Positions 9,181-18,149 of a stretch of 64,000 nucleotides of DNA are shown here, piece by piece. The notes under the pieces were generated by a model that was not told the DNA's origin, did not search any database, and saw nothing but the letters and a program-made list of their open reading frames with translations. A program made the position numbers and the translations under genes. Source of the stretch: Streptomyces nymphaeiformis (lineage in GTDB: Bacteria > Actinomycetota > Actinomycetes > Streptomycetales > Streptomycetaceae); the NCBI RefSeq assembly GCF_014203895.1, contig NZ_JACHJY010000009.1, forward strand, positions 310,001-374,000. The letters are read 5' to 3'. The stretch's first letter is position 1, and every line of letters begins with the position of its first letter.

Positions 9181-10412
9181 CACGATGCCGACTCTGCGGC
9201 TCGGCGACGCTGGCGAGCGTCGTCGATCTGGGGGCGACGCCACCGTGCGAGAGCTTTCTCGCCGCGGACCAGCTGGACCGGCCGGAGCCCGCGTACCCGC
9301 TGCACCTGCGGGTCTGCACCGACTGCTGGCTGGCGCAGATCCCGCCGCTGATCACGCCGGAGGAGACGTTCAAGGAGTACGCGTACTTCTCCTCGTACTC
9401 GACGTCCTGGGTGGAGCACGCGCGGACGTTCGTCACGGACGCCGTGGAGCGGCTCGGCCTCGGCGGCGACTCGTTCGTGGTCGAGGTCGCGAGCAACGAC
9501 GGCTATCTGCTGAAGCACGTGGTGGACCGCGGGATCCGCTGCCTCGGCGTCGAGCCCTCGGTGAACGTCGGCGCCGCCGCGCGGGAGGCGGGCGTGCCCA
9601 CGGTCACGGAGTTCCTGAGCCCGGACACCGGCGCGGCCGTCCGCGCGGAGCACGGCCCGGCGGACCTGGTCGTGGCCAACAACGTGTACGCGCACATCCC
9701 CGACGTCGTCGGCTTCACCCAGGGGCTGCGGGCCCTCGTCGCGGACGACGGCTGGGTCTCCATCGAGGTGCAGCACCTGCTGACCCTGATCGAGGAGAAC
9801 CAGTACGACACGATCTACCACGAGCACTTCCAGTACTACACGGTCGCGTCCGCGATCCGCGCGCTCGCGAGCGGCGGACTCACGCTGGTGGACGTCGAGC
9901 TGCTGCCGACGCACGGCGGCTCCATCCGGCTGTGGGCCCGGCCTGCGGCGGTGGCCGGGGAGCCGAGCGGTCGTGTGGCCGAGGTCCTCGACCGGGAGAA
10001 GGCGGCCGGGCTCCAGGAGCTGTCCGGGTACACCGAGTTCTCCGACCGGGTGGCGAAGGTGCGGCGGGACCTGCTGCGGTTCCTCATCGAGGCGGCCGAC
10101 CGCGGTGAGACGGTCGTCGGCTACGGCGCCCCCGGCAAGGGCAACACCCTGCTCAACCACTGCGGCATCCGGCCCGACCTCCTCGCGTACACGGTCGACC
10201 GGAACCCGTACAAGCACGGCAGGTTCACCCCGGGCACCCGCATCCCGATCCTGCCGCCCGAGCGGATCGCCGAGGACCGGCCGGACTACGTCCTCGTCCT
10301 CCCGTGGAACCTGCGGGCCGAGCTGGTCGAGCAGCTGTCCTTCGTGCACGAGTGGGGCGGCCGCCTTGTCTTCCCCATCCCGGAACTGAGCATGGTCGAG
10401 GTGGAGCGATGA
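9177..10412 (+). CDS. Sugar C-methyltransferase (SAM-dependent, zinc-binding N-terminus)
   Basis: The 411-residue protein has the three-part layout of NDP-hexose C-methyltransferases of the TylCIII type. A putative zinc knuckle comes first (CRLCGS near residue 4, VCTDCW near 45). A central SAM-binding domain contains VVEVASNDGYLLKH near 100. The C-terminal domain contains GYGAPGKGNTLLNHCG and DRNPYKHGRFTPG. These enzymes add a methyl group to a carbon, usually C3, of a 4-keto-6-deoxy sugar nucleotide. It sits beside a cytidylyltransferase and an SDR, which suggests a branched CDP-sugar. ATG 9177 overlaps the previous stop. The family is clear; the exact position of methylation is not. Confidence 0.85.
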   Translation: MTRCRLCGSATLASVVDLGATPPCESFLAADQLDRPEPAYPLHLRVCTDCWLAQIPPLITPEETFKEYAYFSSYSTSWVEHARTFVTDAVERLGLGGDSFVVEVASNDGYLLKHVVDRGIRCLGVEPSVNVGAAAREAGVPTVTEFLSPDTGAAVRAEHGPADLVVANNVYAHIPDVVGFTQGLRALVADDGWVSIEVQHLLTLIEENQYDTIYHEHFQYYTVASAIRALASGGLTLVDVELLPTHGGSIRLWARPAAVAGEPSGRVAEVLDREKAAGLQELSGYTEFSDRVAKVRRDLLRFLIEAADRGETVVGYGAPGKGNTLLNHCGIRPDLLAYTVDRNPYKHGRFTPGTRIPILPPERIAEDRPDYVLVLPWNLRAELVEQLSFVHEWGGRLVFPIPELSMVEVER

Positions 10413-11203
10413 AGGTCGTACTGTTCTGCGGCGGTTACGGGATGCGGATGCGCAACGGGACCTCCGACGACGTGCCCAAGCCGATGGCGATGGTCGGCCC
10501 GAGGCCGCTGATCTGGCACGTCATGCGCTACTACGCGCACTTCGGGCACACGGAGTTCATCCTGTGCCTCGGCTACGGGGCCCACCACATCAAGGACTTC
10601 TTCCTCCACTACGAGGAGACGACGTCCAACGACTTCGTCCTGCGCGGCGGGCGGACCGAGCTGCTGTCCACCGACATATCCGACTGGACGATCACGTTCG
10701 CGCAGACCGGCATCGAGTCGCCGATCGGCGAGCGGCTGCGCCGGGTCCGGCACCACCTGGACGGCGACGAGATGTTCCTCGCCAACTACGCCGACGTGCT
10801 CACCGACGCGCCGCTCGACGAGATGATCGACCGGTTCTCCCAGCGGGACGCCGGCGCGTCGATGATGGTGGTGCCGCCGCAGTCCTCGTTCCACTGCGTG
10901 GAGCTCGGCGAGGACAACCTGGTCGGGGGCATCACCGCGGTGAGCGATCTGCCGCTGTGGGAGAACGGCGGCTACTTCGTGCTCCGCCAGGAGGTCTTCG
11001 ACCACATACCCGAGAACGGCGACCTGGTCGCCGACGGATGCGCGGGCCTGGCCAAGGAGGGCCGCCTGGTGGCGCACCAGCACCGCGGCTTCTGGAAGCC
11101 GACCGACACCGTGAAGGAGCGGGCCGCGCTCGACGAGGCCTACGCGCGGGGCGACCGGCCGTGGGCCGTGTGGGAGCGGGACGACGCCGGGGTGGGCGCG
11201 TGA
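10409..11203 (+). CDS. Glucose-1-phosphate cytidylyltransferase-like nucleotidyltransferase
   Basis: The protein has 264 residues, the usual size of RfbF-type enzymes. The N-terminus VVLFCGGYGMRMR is the nucleotide-binding loop, followed by VPKPMAMVG, with the conserved Lys that contacts the sugar phosphate, and the helix WHVMRYYAHFGHTEFILCLG typical of the cytidylyltransferase branch. It should make a CDP-hexose from CTP and a hexose 1-phosphate, supplying the C-methyltransferase and SDR on either side. ATG 10409 overlaps the previous stop by 4 bases and GTG 11200 of the next gene overlaps its own stop. Confidence 0.82.
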   Translation: MKVVLFCGGYGMRMRNGTSDDVPKPMAMVGPRPLIWHVMRYYAHFGHTEFILCLGYGAHHIKDFFLHYEETTSNDFVLRGGRTELLSTDISDWTITFAQTGIESPIGERLRRVRHHLDGDEMFLANYADVLTDAPLDEMIDRFSQRDAGASMMVVPPQSSFHCVELGEDNLVGGITAVSDLPLWENGGYFVLRQEVFDHIPENGDLVADGCAGLAKEGRLVAHQHRGFWKPTDTVKERAALDEAYARGDRPWAVWERDDAGVGA

Positions 11204-11847
11204 TCAAGCTCAAGGCCGGGCGCCCGGACCGGATCGTCGCGGTCGGCGCGCACTGCGACGACATCGCCATCGGCGCCGGCGGCACGCTCCTGACGCTGTG
11301 CCTCGCGCGGCCGGGCATCCGCGTCGACGCGCTGGTGCTCTCCGGCGGCGGCACCGAGCGCGAGCAGGAGGAACAGGCCGCGCTCGCCGCCTTCTGCCCG
11401 GGCGCCGACCTGCGCCTCACCGTGCTCAAGCTGCCGGACGGCCGGATGCCCGCGCACTGGGAGGAGGCCAAGTCCGCCGTCGAGGAGCTGCGCGGGCGGA
11501 CCGAGCCTGACCTGGTCCTGGCCCCGCGGACCGAGGACGCGCACCAGGACCACCGCGGCCTGGCGCAGCTGATCCCCACCGCGTTCCGCGACCACCTCGT
11601 GCTCGGCTACGAGATCGTCAAGTGGGACGCCGACCTCGGCCGGCCGGTGGCGTACCAGCCGCTGTCGCCGGAGGTCGCCGAACAGAAGGTGCGGCTGCTG
11701 CAGGAGCACTACCCCTCGCAGCGGCACCGCCCCTGGTACGACCGGGAGGCCTTCCTCGGCCTGGCCCGGATCCGGGGCATCGAAAGCCAGACGCGTTACG
11801 CCGAGGCGTTCGCCGTCACCAAACTCACTCTCGACCTGGGGGAATGA
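11200..11847 (+). CDS. PIG-L family deacetylase
   Basis: This 215-residue protein begins with IVAVGAHCDDIAIGAGG, the PIG-L metal motif AHxDD (Cys replaces the more usual Pro), and continues with the second metal-binding element TEDAHQDHRGL near residue 110. PIG-L enzymes are zinc-dependent N-deacetylases that act on GlcNAc-type sugars, mycothiol precursors and amino sugars of natural products. Here it probably exposes an amine on a sugar nucleotide or lipid-linked glycan, which could then be acylated. The GTG at 11200 overlaps the previous stop (GTGA). Confidence 0.85.
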   Translation: MIKLKAGRPDRIVAVGAHCDDIAIGAGGTLLTLCLARPGIRVDALVLSGGGTEREQEEQAALAAFCPGADLRLTVLKLPDGRMPAHWEEAKSAVEELRGRTEPDLVLAPRTEDAHQDHRGLAQLIPTAFRDHLVLGYEIVKWDADLGRPVAYQPLSPEVAEQKVRLLQEHYPSQRHRPWYDREAFLGLARIRGIESQTRYAEAFAVTKLTLDLGE

Positions 11848-11850
11848 ACC

Positions 11851-12876
11851 TTGCGCGTACTGCTGACCGGACACCAGGGCTACCTGGGCACCGTGATGGC
11901 CCCGGTCCTCACGGCCGCCGGACACGAAGTCGTCGGCCTCGACGCCGGTCTGTTCGCCGACTGCGTCCTCGGCCCGCAGCCCGCGGACCCGCAGGGGCCC
12001 CGCGTGGACCTGCGCGACGTCACGGCCGAGCACGTGGCCGGGGTGGACGCCGTGATCCACCTGGCCGCGCTGTCCAACGACCCGCTGGGCTCGCTGGCAC
12101 CGGAGCTCACCTACGACATCAACCACCACGCGTCCGTACGCCTCGCCCGGCTGGCCCGCGAAGCAGGGGTGCGGCGCTTCCTGTACGCGTCGACGTGCTC
12201 GGTGTACGGCGCCGCGGGTGGTGACGACCTGGTGGCCGAGGACGCGCCGCTGCGCCCGGTGACGCCGTACGCGGAGTCCAAGGTGCGGGTGGAGGACGAC
12301 CTGCACGAGCTGGCCGACGGCGACTTCAGCCCGGTGTACATGCGCAACGCCACCGCCTTCGGCTACTCGCCGCGGCTGCGCGCCGACATCGTCCTCAACA
12401 ACCTGGTGGGCCATGCGCTCCTGTCCGGCGAGGTCCTCGTGCTCTCCGACGGCACCCCGTGGCGCCCGCTGGTGCACGCCGCCGACATCGCCCGTGCCTT
12501 CACGGCCGCGCTCGACGCGCCCCGGGATGCGGTGCACGACCGGGCGTTCAACATCGGCAGCGAGGTCAACAACGTCACGGTCGCCGAGATCGCCGAGCAG
12601 GTCGCGGAGGCGGTCGAGGGCGCCAAGGTGCGGATCACCGGCGAGAACGGCGCCGACCCCCGCTCGTACCGGGTGGACTTCTCGCGCTTCCGCGGCGCGA
12701 TCCCCGGCTTCGACTGCGCGTGGACGGTGAAGCAGGGCGCGCTCGAACTCGCCGACGCCTACCGGAAGCACGGGCTGACCAAGGAGGCCTTCGAGCAGCG
12801 CTTCACCCGCCTCGCCGTGCTCCGCGCGGCGTCCGAGAACGGCACGGTCGACGACACCCTGCGGTGGCGCCGATGA
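11851..12876 (+). CDS. NAD-dependent epimerase/dehydratase (extended SDR)
   Basis: The protein has 341 residues with the Rossmann motif VLLTGHQGYLGTVM at the N-terminus and the active-site pair Ser/Thr plus YxxxK (STCSVYG, then TPYAESK near 140). It belongs to the extended SDR family that dehydrates, epimerises or reduces sugar nucleotides. The start is the TTG at 11851, 3 bases after the previous stop, with GGGGGA 7 bases upstream. Its position next to the cytidylyltransferase makes a CDP-hexose 4,6-dehydratase or 4-reductase role plausible, but the sequence alone does not decide between them. Confidence 0.82.
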   Translation: MRVLLTGHQGYLGTVMAPVLTAAGHEVVGLDAGLFADCVLGPQPADPQGPRVDLRDVTAEHVAGVDAVIHLAALSNDPLGSLAPELTYDINHHASVRLARLAREAGVRRFLYASTCSVYGAAGGDDLVAEDAPLRPVTPYAESKVRVEDDLHELADGDFSPVYMRNATAFGYSPRLRADIVLNNLVGHALLSGEVLVLSDGTPWRPLVHAADIARAFTAALDAPRDAVHDRAFNIGSEVNNVTVAEIAEQVAEAVEGAKVRITGENGADPRSYRVDFSRFRGAIPGFDCAWTVKQGALELADAYRKHGLTKEAFEQRFTRLAVLRAASENGTVDDTLRWRR

Positions 12877-14165
12877 CCGAGGCACAGCCGGTCACCGCGA
12901 CCGGCGAGGACATGCACAAGCTGGTGGAGCGGATGTACCCGCTCTGCCGGAGCATCACCGGCGACGGCGTGCGCGCCACCCTGGACATCGTCGGCGAGTA
13001 CATCCCGCTCCAGGTGCACGAGGTGCCGACCGGGACGCAGGTGCTCGACTGGACGGTGCCGCAGGAGTGGAACGTCCGGGACGCGTACGTCGCCGACGCC
13101 ACCGGCAGGCGGGTCGTCGACTTCGCCGCGTCCAGCCTGCACGTGCTCGGCTACAGCGTGCCGGTGTCGGCGACCATGCCGCTGTCCGAGCTGCGCCCCC
13201 ACCTGCACACCCTGCCGGAGCACCCGTCCTGGGTGCCGTACCGCACCAGCTACTACAAGCCGGAGTGGGGGTTCTGCCTGGCCCAGGAGACCCTGGACGC
13301 GCTGCCGGAGGGCGACTACGAGGTGCGCGTGGACTCCACGCTCGCCGACGGCCACCTCACCTACGCCGAGCACGTGGTCCCCGGGCAGGTCGAGGACGAG
13401 GTGATCGTCTCCTGCCACGTCTGCCACCCGTCGCTGGCCAACGACAACCTGGCCGGCATCGCGGTGGCGACGTTCCTGGCCCGGGAGCTCGCGGAGCGGA
13501 CGCCGTACTACACGTACCGCTTCCTGTTCGCGCCCGGCACGATCGGGGCGATCACCTGGCTGGCCCGCAACAGGGAGCGGGTGGACCGGGTCAAGCACGG
13601 GCTCGTCCTGGCCTGCGCGGGCGACCCGGGCTCGCTGACGTACAAGCGGAGCAGGCGCGGGGACGCGGAGATCGACCGGGTGCTGCGGCACGTCCTGGAG
13701 ACCTCCGAACGCCCGCACCGGATCACCGAGTTCACTCCGTACGGCTACGACGAGCGGCAGTTCTGCTCCCCCGGGTTCGACCTCGGCGTGGGCTCGCTCA
13801 CCCGGACCCCGTACGCCGGCTATCCGGAGTACCACACGTCGGCGGACGACCTGGACTTCGTCTCCCCGGAGGCGATGGCGGACACGCTCGCCGTCTGCCG
13901 CGAGGCGTTCGCCCTCCTCGACCGCAATCGGCGGTACGTCAACCTCAGCCCGTACGGCGAGCCGCAGCTCGGCCGGCGCGGTCTGTACGACGCGCTCGGC
14001 GGGCGCAGCGACACCAAGCAGGCCCAGATGGCGATGCTGTGGGTGCTCAACCTCTCCGACGGCGAGCACGGTCTGCTCGACGTCGCCGAGCGGTCCGGGC
14101 TGCCGTTCGACACCGTCGCCGCCGCGGCCGACGCCCTGCGGGGCGCCGGGCTGATCGAGGCATGA
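12873..14165 (+). CDS. DUF4910 / aminopeptidase-like (M28-type) protein
   Basis: The 430-residue protein shows a di-zinc peptidase-like core: SCHVCHPSLANDNLAG near 170 (His and Asp ligands) and YHTSADDLDFV near 315. A short winged-helix-like tail (LDVAERSGLPFDTVAAAADAL) ends it. This family, with its N-terminal DUF2172 part, is regularly found in surface-polysaccharide loci next to PIG-L and sugar-nucleotide genes, not in protein catabolism. It may hydrolyse an amide on a sugar or aminoacyl-sugar. It overlaps both neighbours by 4 bases. Family assignment is good; function is unproven. Confidence 0.8.
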   Translation: MTEAQPVTATGEDMHKLVERMYPLCRSITGDGVRATLDIVGEYIPLQVHEVPTGTQVLDWTVPQEWNVRDAYVADATGRRVVDFAASSLHVLGYSVPVSATMPLSELRPHLHTLPEHPSWVPYRTSYYKPEWGFCLAQETLDALPEGDYEVRVDSTLADGHLTYAEHVVPGQVEDEVIVSCHVCHPSLANDNLAGIAVATFLARELAERTPYYTYRFLFAPGTIGAITWLARNRERVDRVKHGLVLACAGDPGSLTYKRSRRGDAEIDRVLRHVLETSERPHRITEFTPYGYDERQFCSPGFDLGVGSLTRTPYAGYPEYHTSADDLDFVSPEAMADTLAVCREAFALLDRNRRYVNLSPYGEPQLGRRGLYDALGGRSDTKQAQMAMLWVLNLSDGEHGLLDVAERSGLPFDTVAAAADALRGAGLIEA

Positions 14166-15460
14166 CGCCGGTGACCACCGAGGAGGAGAAGACGACGGCA
14201 CCGGCCGGGTCCGCCCGGCGGGCCGTCGTCGGCCGCCTGTCCTGGGGCCTTGCCGACCAGGCGGCCTCCAGCATGAGCAACTTCGCGGTGGGTGTCTACG
14301 TGGCGCGCTCGCTGGGGCCGACCGCGTTCGGCGTGTTCAGCCTGGCCTGGGTGACGTACGGGGTGGTGCTCGGTGCCTCCCGCGGGCTTGCCACCGACCC
14401 GCTGGTGGTGCGGTTCAGCGCCGTGCCCGAGGCGTCCTGGCGCGCGGCGGTGGCCCGGTCGTCGGGCGCCGCGCTCGGCCTCGGTGCCGCCGTCGGCGCG
14501 GTGTGCCTCCTCGTCGGGCTCGCGCTCGGCGGCAGCGTGGGCCCCGCGTTCGCCTGCCTGGGCGTCGTCCTGCCGGGACTGCTGCTGCAGGACGCCTGGC
14601 GGTTCGCGTTCTTCGCGGCCGGCGCCGGGAAGAAGGCGTTCCTCAACGACCTCGTGTGGGGCGTCGCGCTCGTCCCCGCGATGGTCGTGGCGGCGCGCAT
14701 GGGCAGCGTGGCCGCCTTCGTGCTCGCCTGGGGCGGGTCCGCGGCGGTCGCCGCGGGCTACGGCTCCCTCCAGTCCGGCATCCGGCCCCGCCTCGCGCAG
14801 GCCCGCGGGTGGCTCCGCGAGCAGCGCGACCTCGGCTACCGGTACCTCGTCGAGAACAGCAGCCTCAGCGGCGCGGGCCAGCTGCGGGCGTACGGACTCG
14901 GCGCGATCGCCGGTGTCGGCGCGGTGGGCGCGGTCCGGGGCGCGGAGCTCCTGCAGGGCCCGTTCCTCGCCCTGCTCATGGGCCTGTCCCTCGTCACCGT
15001 CGCCGAGGCGGCGCGGGTGCTGCGGCGGGCCCCGGACCGGCTCGGCCGGTTCTGTCTGCTGCTCGGCGGCGGGCAGGCCGTCGCCGCGCTGCTCTGGGGC
15101 GCGGCGCTGCTCCTCGTACCGGACGGGCTCGGCGAGCTCGTGCTCGGCGGCGTCTGGCACTCCGCCTCGGAGCTCATCGTGCCGGCCACGCTCAGTGTCG
15201 CGGGCGCCGGCCTCGGCACCGGCGCGGCGGCCGGGCTGCGCGCGCTCGGCGCGGCCCGGCGCAGCCTGCGCGCCCAGCTCTTCGCCTCCGTCTGCTACGC
15301 CGGCGGCGGGCTCGGCGGCGCGGCCGTGGCCGGCACGGTCGGCTCGGCCTGGGGCGTCGCCGCCGCGACCGTCGGCAGCTCGGCCGTGTGGTGGCTGCAC
15401 CTGCGCGCCGGCCGGCGCGAGCACCACGTGAACTCGATCCCCGAAGTGAGGACCTCATGA
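14162..15460 (+). CDS. Wzx-like polysaccharide flippase (MOP superfamily)
   Basis: This 432-residue membrane protein has around twelve to fourteen hydrophobic helices and the N-terminal pattern of lipid-linked oligosaccharide flippases (GRLSWGLADQAASSMSNFAV, then VYVARSLGPTAFGVFSLAW). It should move the undecaprenyl-linked repeat unit across the cytoplasmic membrane to the polymerase-like protein at 6711-7961. ATG 14162 overlaps the preceding stop and its own stop overlaps the next ATG, so expression is coupled to DUF4910 and the GT2. Confidence 0.82.
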   Translation: MTPVTTEEEKTTAPAGSARRAVVGRLSWGLADQAASSMSNFAVGVYVARSLGPTAFGVFSLAWVTYGVVLGASRGLATDPLVVRFSAVPEASWRAAVARSSGAALGLGAAVGAVCLLVGLALGGSVGPAFACLGVVLPGLLLQDAWRFAFFAAGAGKKAFLNDLVWGVALVPAMVVAARMGSVAAFVLAWGGSAAVAAGYGSLQSGIRPRLAQARGWLREQRDLGYRYLVENSSLSGAGQLRAYGLGAIAGVGAVGAVRGAELLQGPFLALLMGLSLVTVAEAARVLRRAPDRLGRFCLLLGGGQAVAALLWGAALLLVPDGLGELVLGGVWHSASELIVPATLSVAGAGLGTGAAAGLRALGAARRSLRAQLFASVCYAGGGLGGAAVAGTVGSAWGVAAATVGSSAVWWLHLRAGRREHHVNSIPEVRTS

Positions 15461-16407
15461 CCGCCCGACCCAGGCTGACCATCGGCCTGCCCGTGTACAA
15501 CGGCGAGGAGTACCTCGCCGAATCGCTCGACGCCCTCCTCGGCCAGACCTACGGGGACTTCGAGCTGGTCATCTCCGACAACGCCTCGACCGACGGGACC
15601 CAGGACATCTGCCGCGCGTACGCGGAGAAGGACGGGCGCATCCGGTACATCCGGCTGCCCCGGAACGTCGGCGCCACGCCGAACCACAACCGTGTGTTCG
15701 CCGAGTGCCGCACCGAACTGTTCAAGTGGGCCTCGCACGACGACCTGTACGCCCGGGACCTCCTCAAGCGCTGCGTGGAGGCGCTCGACGAGCGGCCGGA
15801 CGTGATCCTCGCCCACGCCGACCAGGCGGTCGTCGACGAGGACGGCCAGGTGAAGGTCCCGTACGAGTACAAGCTCGCCACCGGCTCCCCGAAGGCGCCG
15901 GTGCGGTTCCGCAGCATGCTGTTCGAGCCGGGCGGCGACGACTTCTACGGGGTGATCCGGGCCGATGTGCTGCGCCGGGTGAAGCCGCTCGACAGCTACC
16001 ACCACGCGGACCGCACGTTCGTCTCCGAGATCGGCCTGCACGGAGCCTTCCACCAGGTGCCGGAGCTGCTGTACTTCCGACGCGACCACCCCACCCGCGC
16101 CGAGCGGGCCAACCCCTCCAAGCGCTCCCGGTGCGTCAACCTGGACCCGCGCCGGGCGGGCCGGCTGCACCCGACGCCCCGGCTGCTCGCCGAGTACGTC
16201 TGGGGCTTCGTCTCGGCGATCCGGCGGGCGCCGCTGTCCGCCGCCGACCGGCGCGCCTGCTACCGCCACCTGGCCGAGTGGGCGTCCAGCCGGGCCCGTC
16301 CGGGCGGCGCGGGCGAGCGGGTCGAGGACCGGGCGCCGGTCGACCCTGCCCTGCTCGCCGTCTCGGTCGACGCGCTGGTGGCGGGGCGTGAAGGACGGCG
16401 GTCGTGA
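15457..16407 (+). CDS. Glycosyltransferase family 2
   Basis: The 316-residue GT-A enzyme begins LTIGLPVYNGEEYLAESLDA and has VISDNASTDGTQDI (donor-site Asp) and the metal motif WASHDDLY near residue 92. No membrane segments follow, so it is a soluble or peripheral glycosyltransferase adding a sugar from a nucleotide donor during repeat-unit assembly. Both ends overlap neighbours by 4 bases. The substrate cannot be predicted. Confidence 0.87.
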   Translation: MTARPRLTIGLPVYNGEEYLAESLDALLGQTYGDFELVISDNASTDGTQDICRAYAEKDGRIRYIRLPRNVGATPNHNRVFAECRTELFKWASHDDLYARDLLKRCVEALDERPDVILAHADQAVVDEDGQVKVPYEYKLATGSPKAPVRFRSMLFEPGGDDFYGVIRADVLRRVKPLDSYHHADRTFVSEIGLHGAFHQVPELLYFRRDHPTRAERANPSKRSRCVNLDPRRAGRLHPTPRLLAEYVWGFVSAIRRAPLSAADRRACYRHLAEWASSRARPGGAGERVEDRAPVDPALLAVSVDALVAGREGRRS

Positions 16408-17594
16408 CGCCGGTACGGGTCGGGGTCTTCGGCCTGCTCGGCTCCGGGAACCTGGGCAACGACGGATCGCTCGAAGCCGTCCTCGGCCACCTCCGCGCGG
16501 AGCACCCGGAGGCGGTCGTCGACGCGCTCTGCGGCGGGCCCGAGGCGGTGACGGCCCGGTTCGGGATCCCCGCGACGCGACTGCACTGGTACCGCGGGGA
16601 GTACCGGACGGCCTCGCGTGCGGGCGCGGTCGCGGGCAAGGGCCTGGGCAAGCTCGTCGACGTCTTCCGCACGGCCGCCTGGGTGCGGAGGCACGACGTG
16701 GTGATCGTCCCGGGCATGGGCGTCCTGGAGGCCACGCTGCCGCTGCGGCCGTGGGGCTTCCCGTACGCGCTGTTCCTGCTCTGCGCCTCCGGCCGTCTGG
16801 TCGGCACCCCGGTCGCGCTGGTCGGTGTCGGCGCCGCGACGATCCGCAACCGGCCGACCCGGGCCCTGGTGCGCTGGTCGGCACGGCTCGCCGCGTACCG
16901 CTCGTACCGGGACGCCCAGTCCCGTGACGCCATGCGGGCGATGGGCGTGGACACGGCGCGCGACGAGGTCCACCCGGACCTCGCGTTCGCCCTGCCGACG
17001 CCGGAGCCGAGCGCGGCCCCGGGTCTGGTCTGCGTCGGCGTCATGGCCTTCCACGGGGGCAACGACGACCGGGCCCGGGCGGAGGAGATCCATCGGCGCT
17101 ATCTGGACGGGACGACCCGCTTCGTCCGCGCGCTGGTCGAGGACGGCAGGCAGGTGCGGCTGCTCACGGGCGACGAGGTCGACGGGCCGGTGGTCGCGTC
17201 GATCCTCGACGCGGTGGACTCGCCGCTGCTCACCGCGGCCGAGACGTCCTCGCTGGCCGACCTGATGAAGGAGATGGCGGCCGCGGACAGTGTGGTGGCG
17301 ATCCGCTACCACAACCTGATCTGCGCGCTGAAGACGGGAACCCCGGTGCTCGCGGTCACCTACGCGGCGAAGAGCGACGCGCTCATGGCCGGGATGGGCC
17401 TCGGCGAGTACTGCCACCCGGCACGCGAACTGGACGCGGACCGCCTGCTGGACCAGTTCCGCTCCCTGGAGAAGCGATCGCCCGAACTGCGCCAGACCCT
17501 GAATGACCGGAACAAGGCAGCGGCAGAGCAACTGACGGCCCATCTCACCACCTTGACGACGACCCTGTTCCCCGCACACCGGAAGGCCACATGA
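16404..17594 (+). CDS. Polysaccharide pyruvyl transferase family protein
   Basis: The 396-residue protein starts VFGLLGSGNLGNDGSLEAVL, the N-terminal signature of the CsaB/WcaK pyruvyl transferase family, and has the C-terminal SVVAIRYHNLICALKTGTPV segment whose R-Y-H pattern matches the family's conserved phosphate-binding site. These enzymes move pyruvate from PEP to a sugar to make a ketal, which adds negative charge to cell-wall or capsular polysaccharides. GTG 16404 overlaps the previous stop and the ATG of the epimerase overlaps its own. Some members act as glycosyltransferase-like proteins, so pyruvylation is probable but not certain. Confidence 0.82.
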   Translation: MTPVRVGVFGLLGSGNLGNDGSLEAVLGHLRAEHPEAVVDALCGGPEAVTARFGIPATRLHWYRGEYRTASRAGAVAGKGLGKLVDVFRTAAWVRRHDVVIVPGMGVLEATLPLRPWGFPYALFLLCASGRLVGTPVALVGVGAATIRNRPTRALVRWSARLAAYRSYRDAQSRDAMRAMGVDTARDEVHPDLAFALPTPEPSAAPGLVCVGVMAFHGGNDDRARAEEIHRRYLDGTTRFVRALVEDGRQVRLLTGDEVDGPVVASILDAVDSPLLTAAETSSLADLMKEMAAADSVVAIRYHNLICALKTGTPVLAVTYAAKSDALMAGMGLGEYCHPARELDADRLLDQFRSLEKRSPELRQTLNDRNKAAAEQLTAHLTTLTTTLFPAHRKAT

Positions 17595-18142
17595 AAGCGA
17601 CCGAAGTCCCGGAGATCGCCGGCGCGTACCTGTTCGAGCCGACGCCGTACGCCGACGAGCGCGGCTTCTTCAGCCGCACCTTCGACGTGGACGTGGTCCG
17701 CTCGGTGGGCCTCGACCCGTACGCCTTCGTCCAGGACAGCCTGTCCCGCTCGGTCCGCGGGGTCCTGCGCGGCCTGCACCTGCGCTCCGGCGAGGGCGAG
17801 GCGAAGCTGGTGCGCTGCTCGTACGGACGCATCTTCGACGTCGTGGTGGACCTGCGCCCGGACTCCCCCACGTACCGCAACGTGGCCACCTTCCACCTCT
17901 CCGACGAGACGCAGACGACCCTGTACATCCCGGCGGGGTGCGCGCACGGCTTCCAGGCGCTGACGGAGACCGCGGACACCTCGTACCGGATAGACCGCCC
18001 GCACGACCCCACCGAGGACGTGACGATCGTCTTCGACGACCCGGAACTCGCCATCCCCTGGCCTCTGCCGGTCACGTCGATGTCCCAGCGGGACCGGGAG
18101 GCACCGAGCCTCGCCGAGGTCCTGAAGCACCAAGAGAAGTGA
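17591..18142 (+). CDS. dTDP-4-dehydrorhamnose 3,5-epimerase family protein (RmlC-like)
   Basis: The protein has 183 residues, the normal size for the cupin family. It contains DERGFFSRTFD, RGVLRGLHLR with the catalytic His, VVDLRPDSPTYRN and the IPAGCAHGFQAL segment. It epimerises C3 and/or C5 of a 4-keto-6-deoxyhexose nucleotide. No rmlA/B/D genes are in the window, so the substrate may be the CDP- or other NDP-keto sugar made by the neighbouring cytidylyltransferase and SDR, or dTDP-sugars made elsewhere. Confidence 0.85.
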   Translation: MKATEVPEIAGAYLFEPTPYADERGFFSRTFDVDVVRSVGLDPYAFVQDSLSRSVRGVLRGLHLRSGEGEAKLVRCSYGRIFDVVVDLRPDSPTYRNVATFHLSDETQTTLYIPAGCAHGFQALTETADTSYRIDRPHDPTEDVTIVFDDPELAIPWPLPVTSMSQRDREAPSLAEVLKHQEK

Positions 18143-18149
18143 GGTCGGC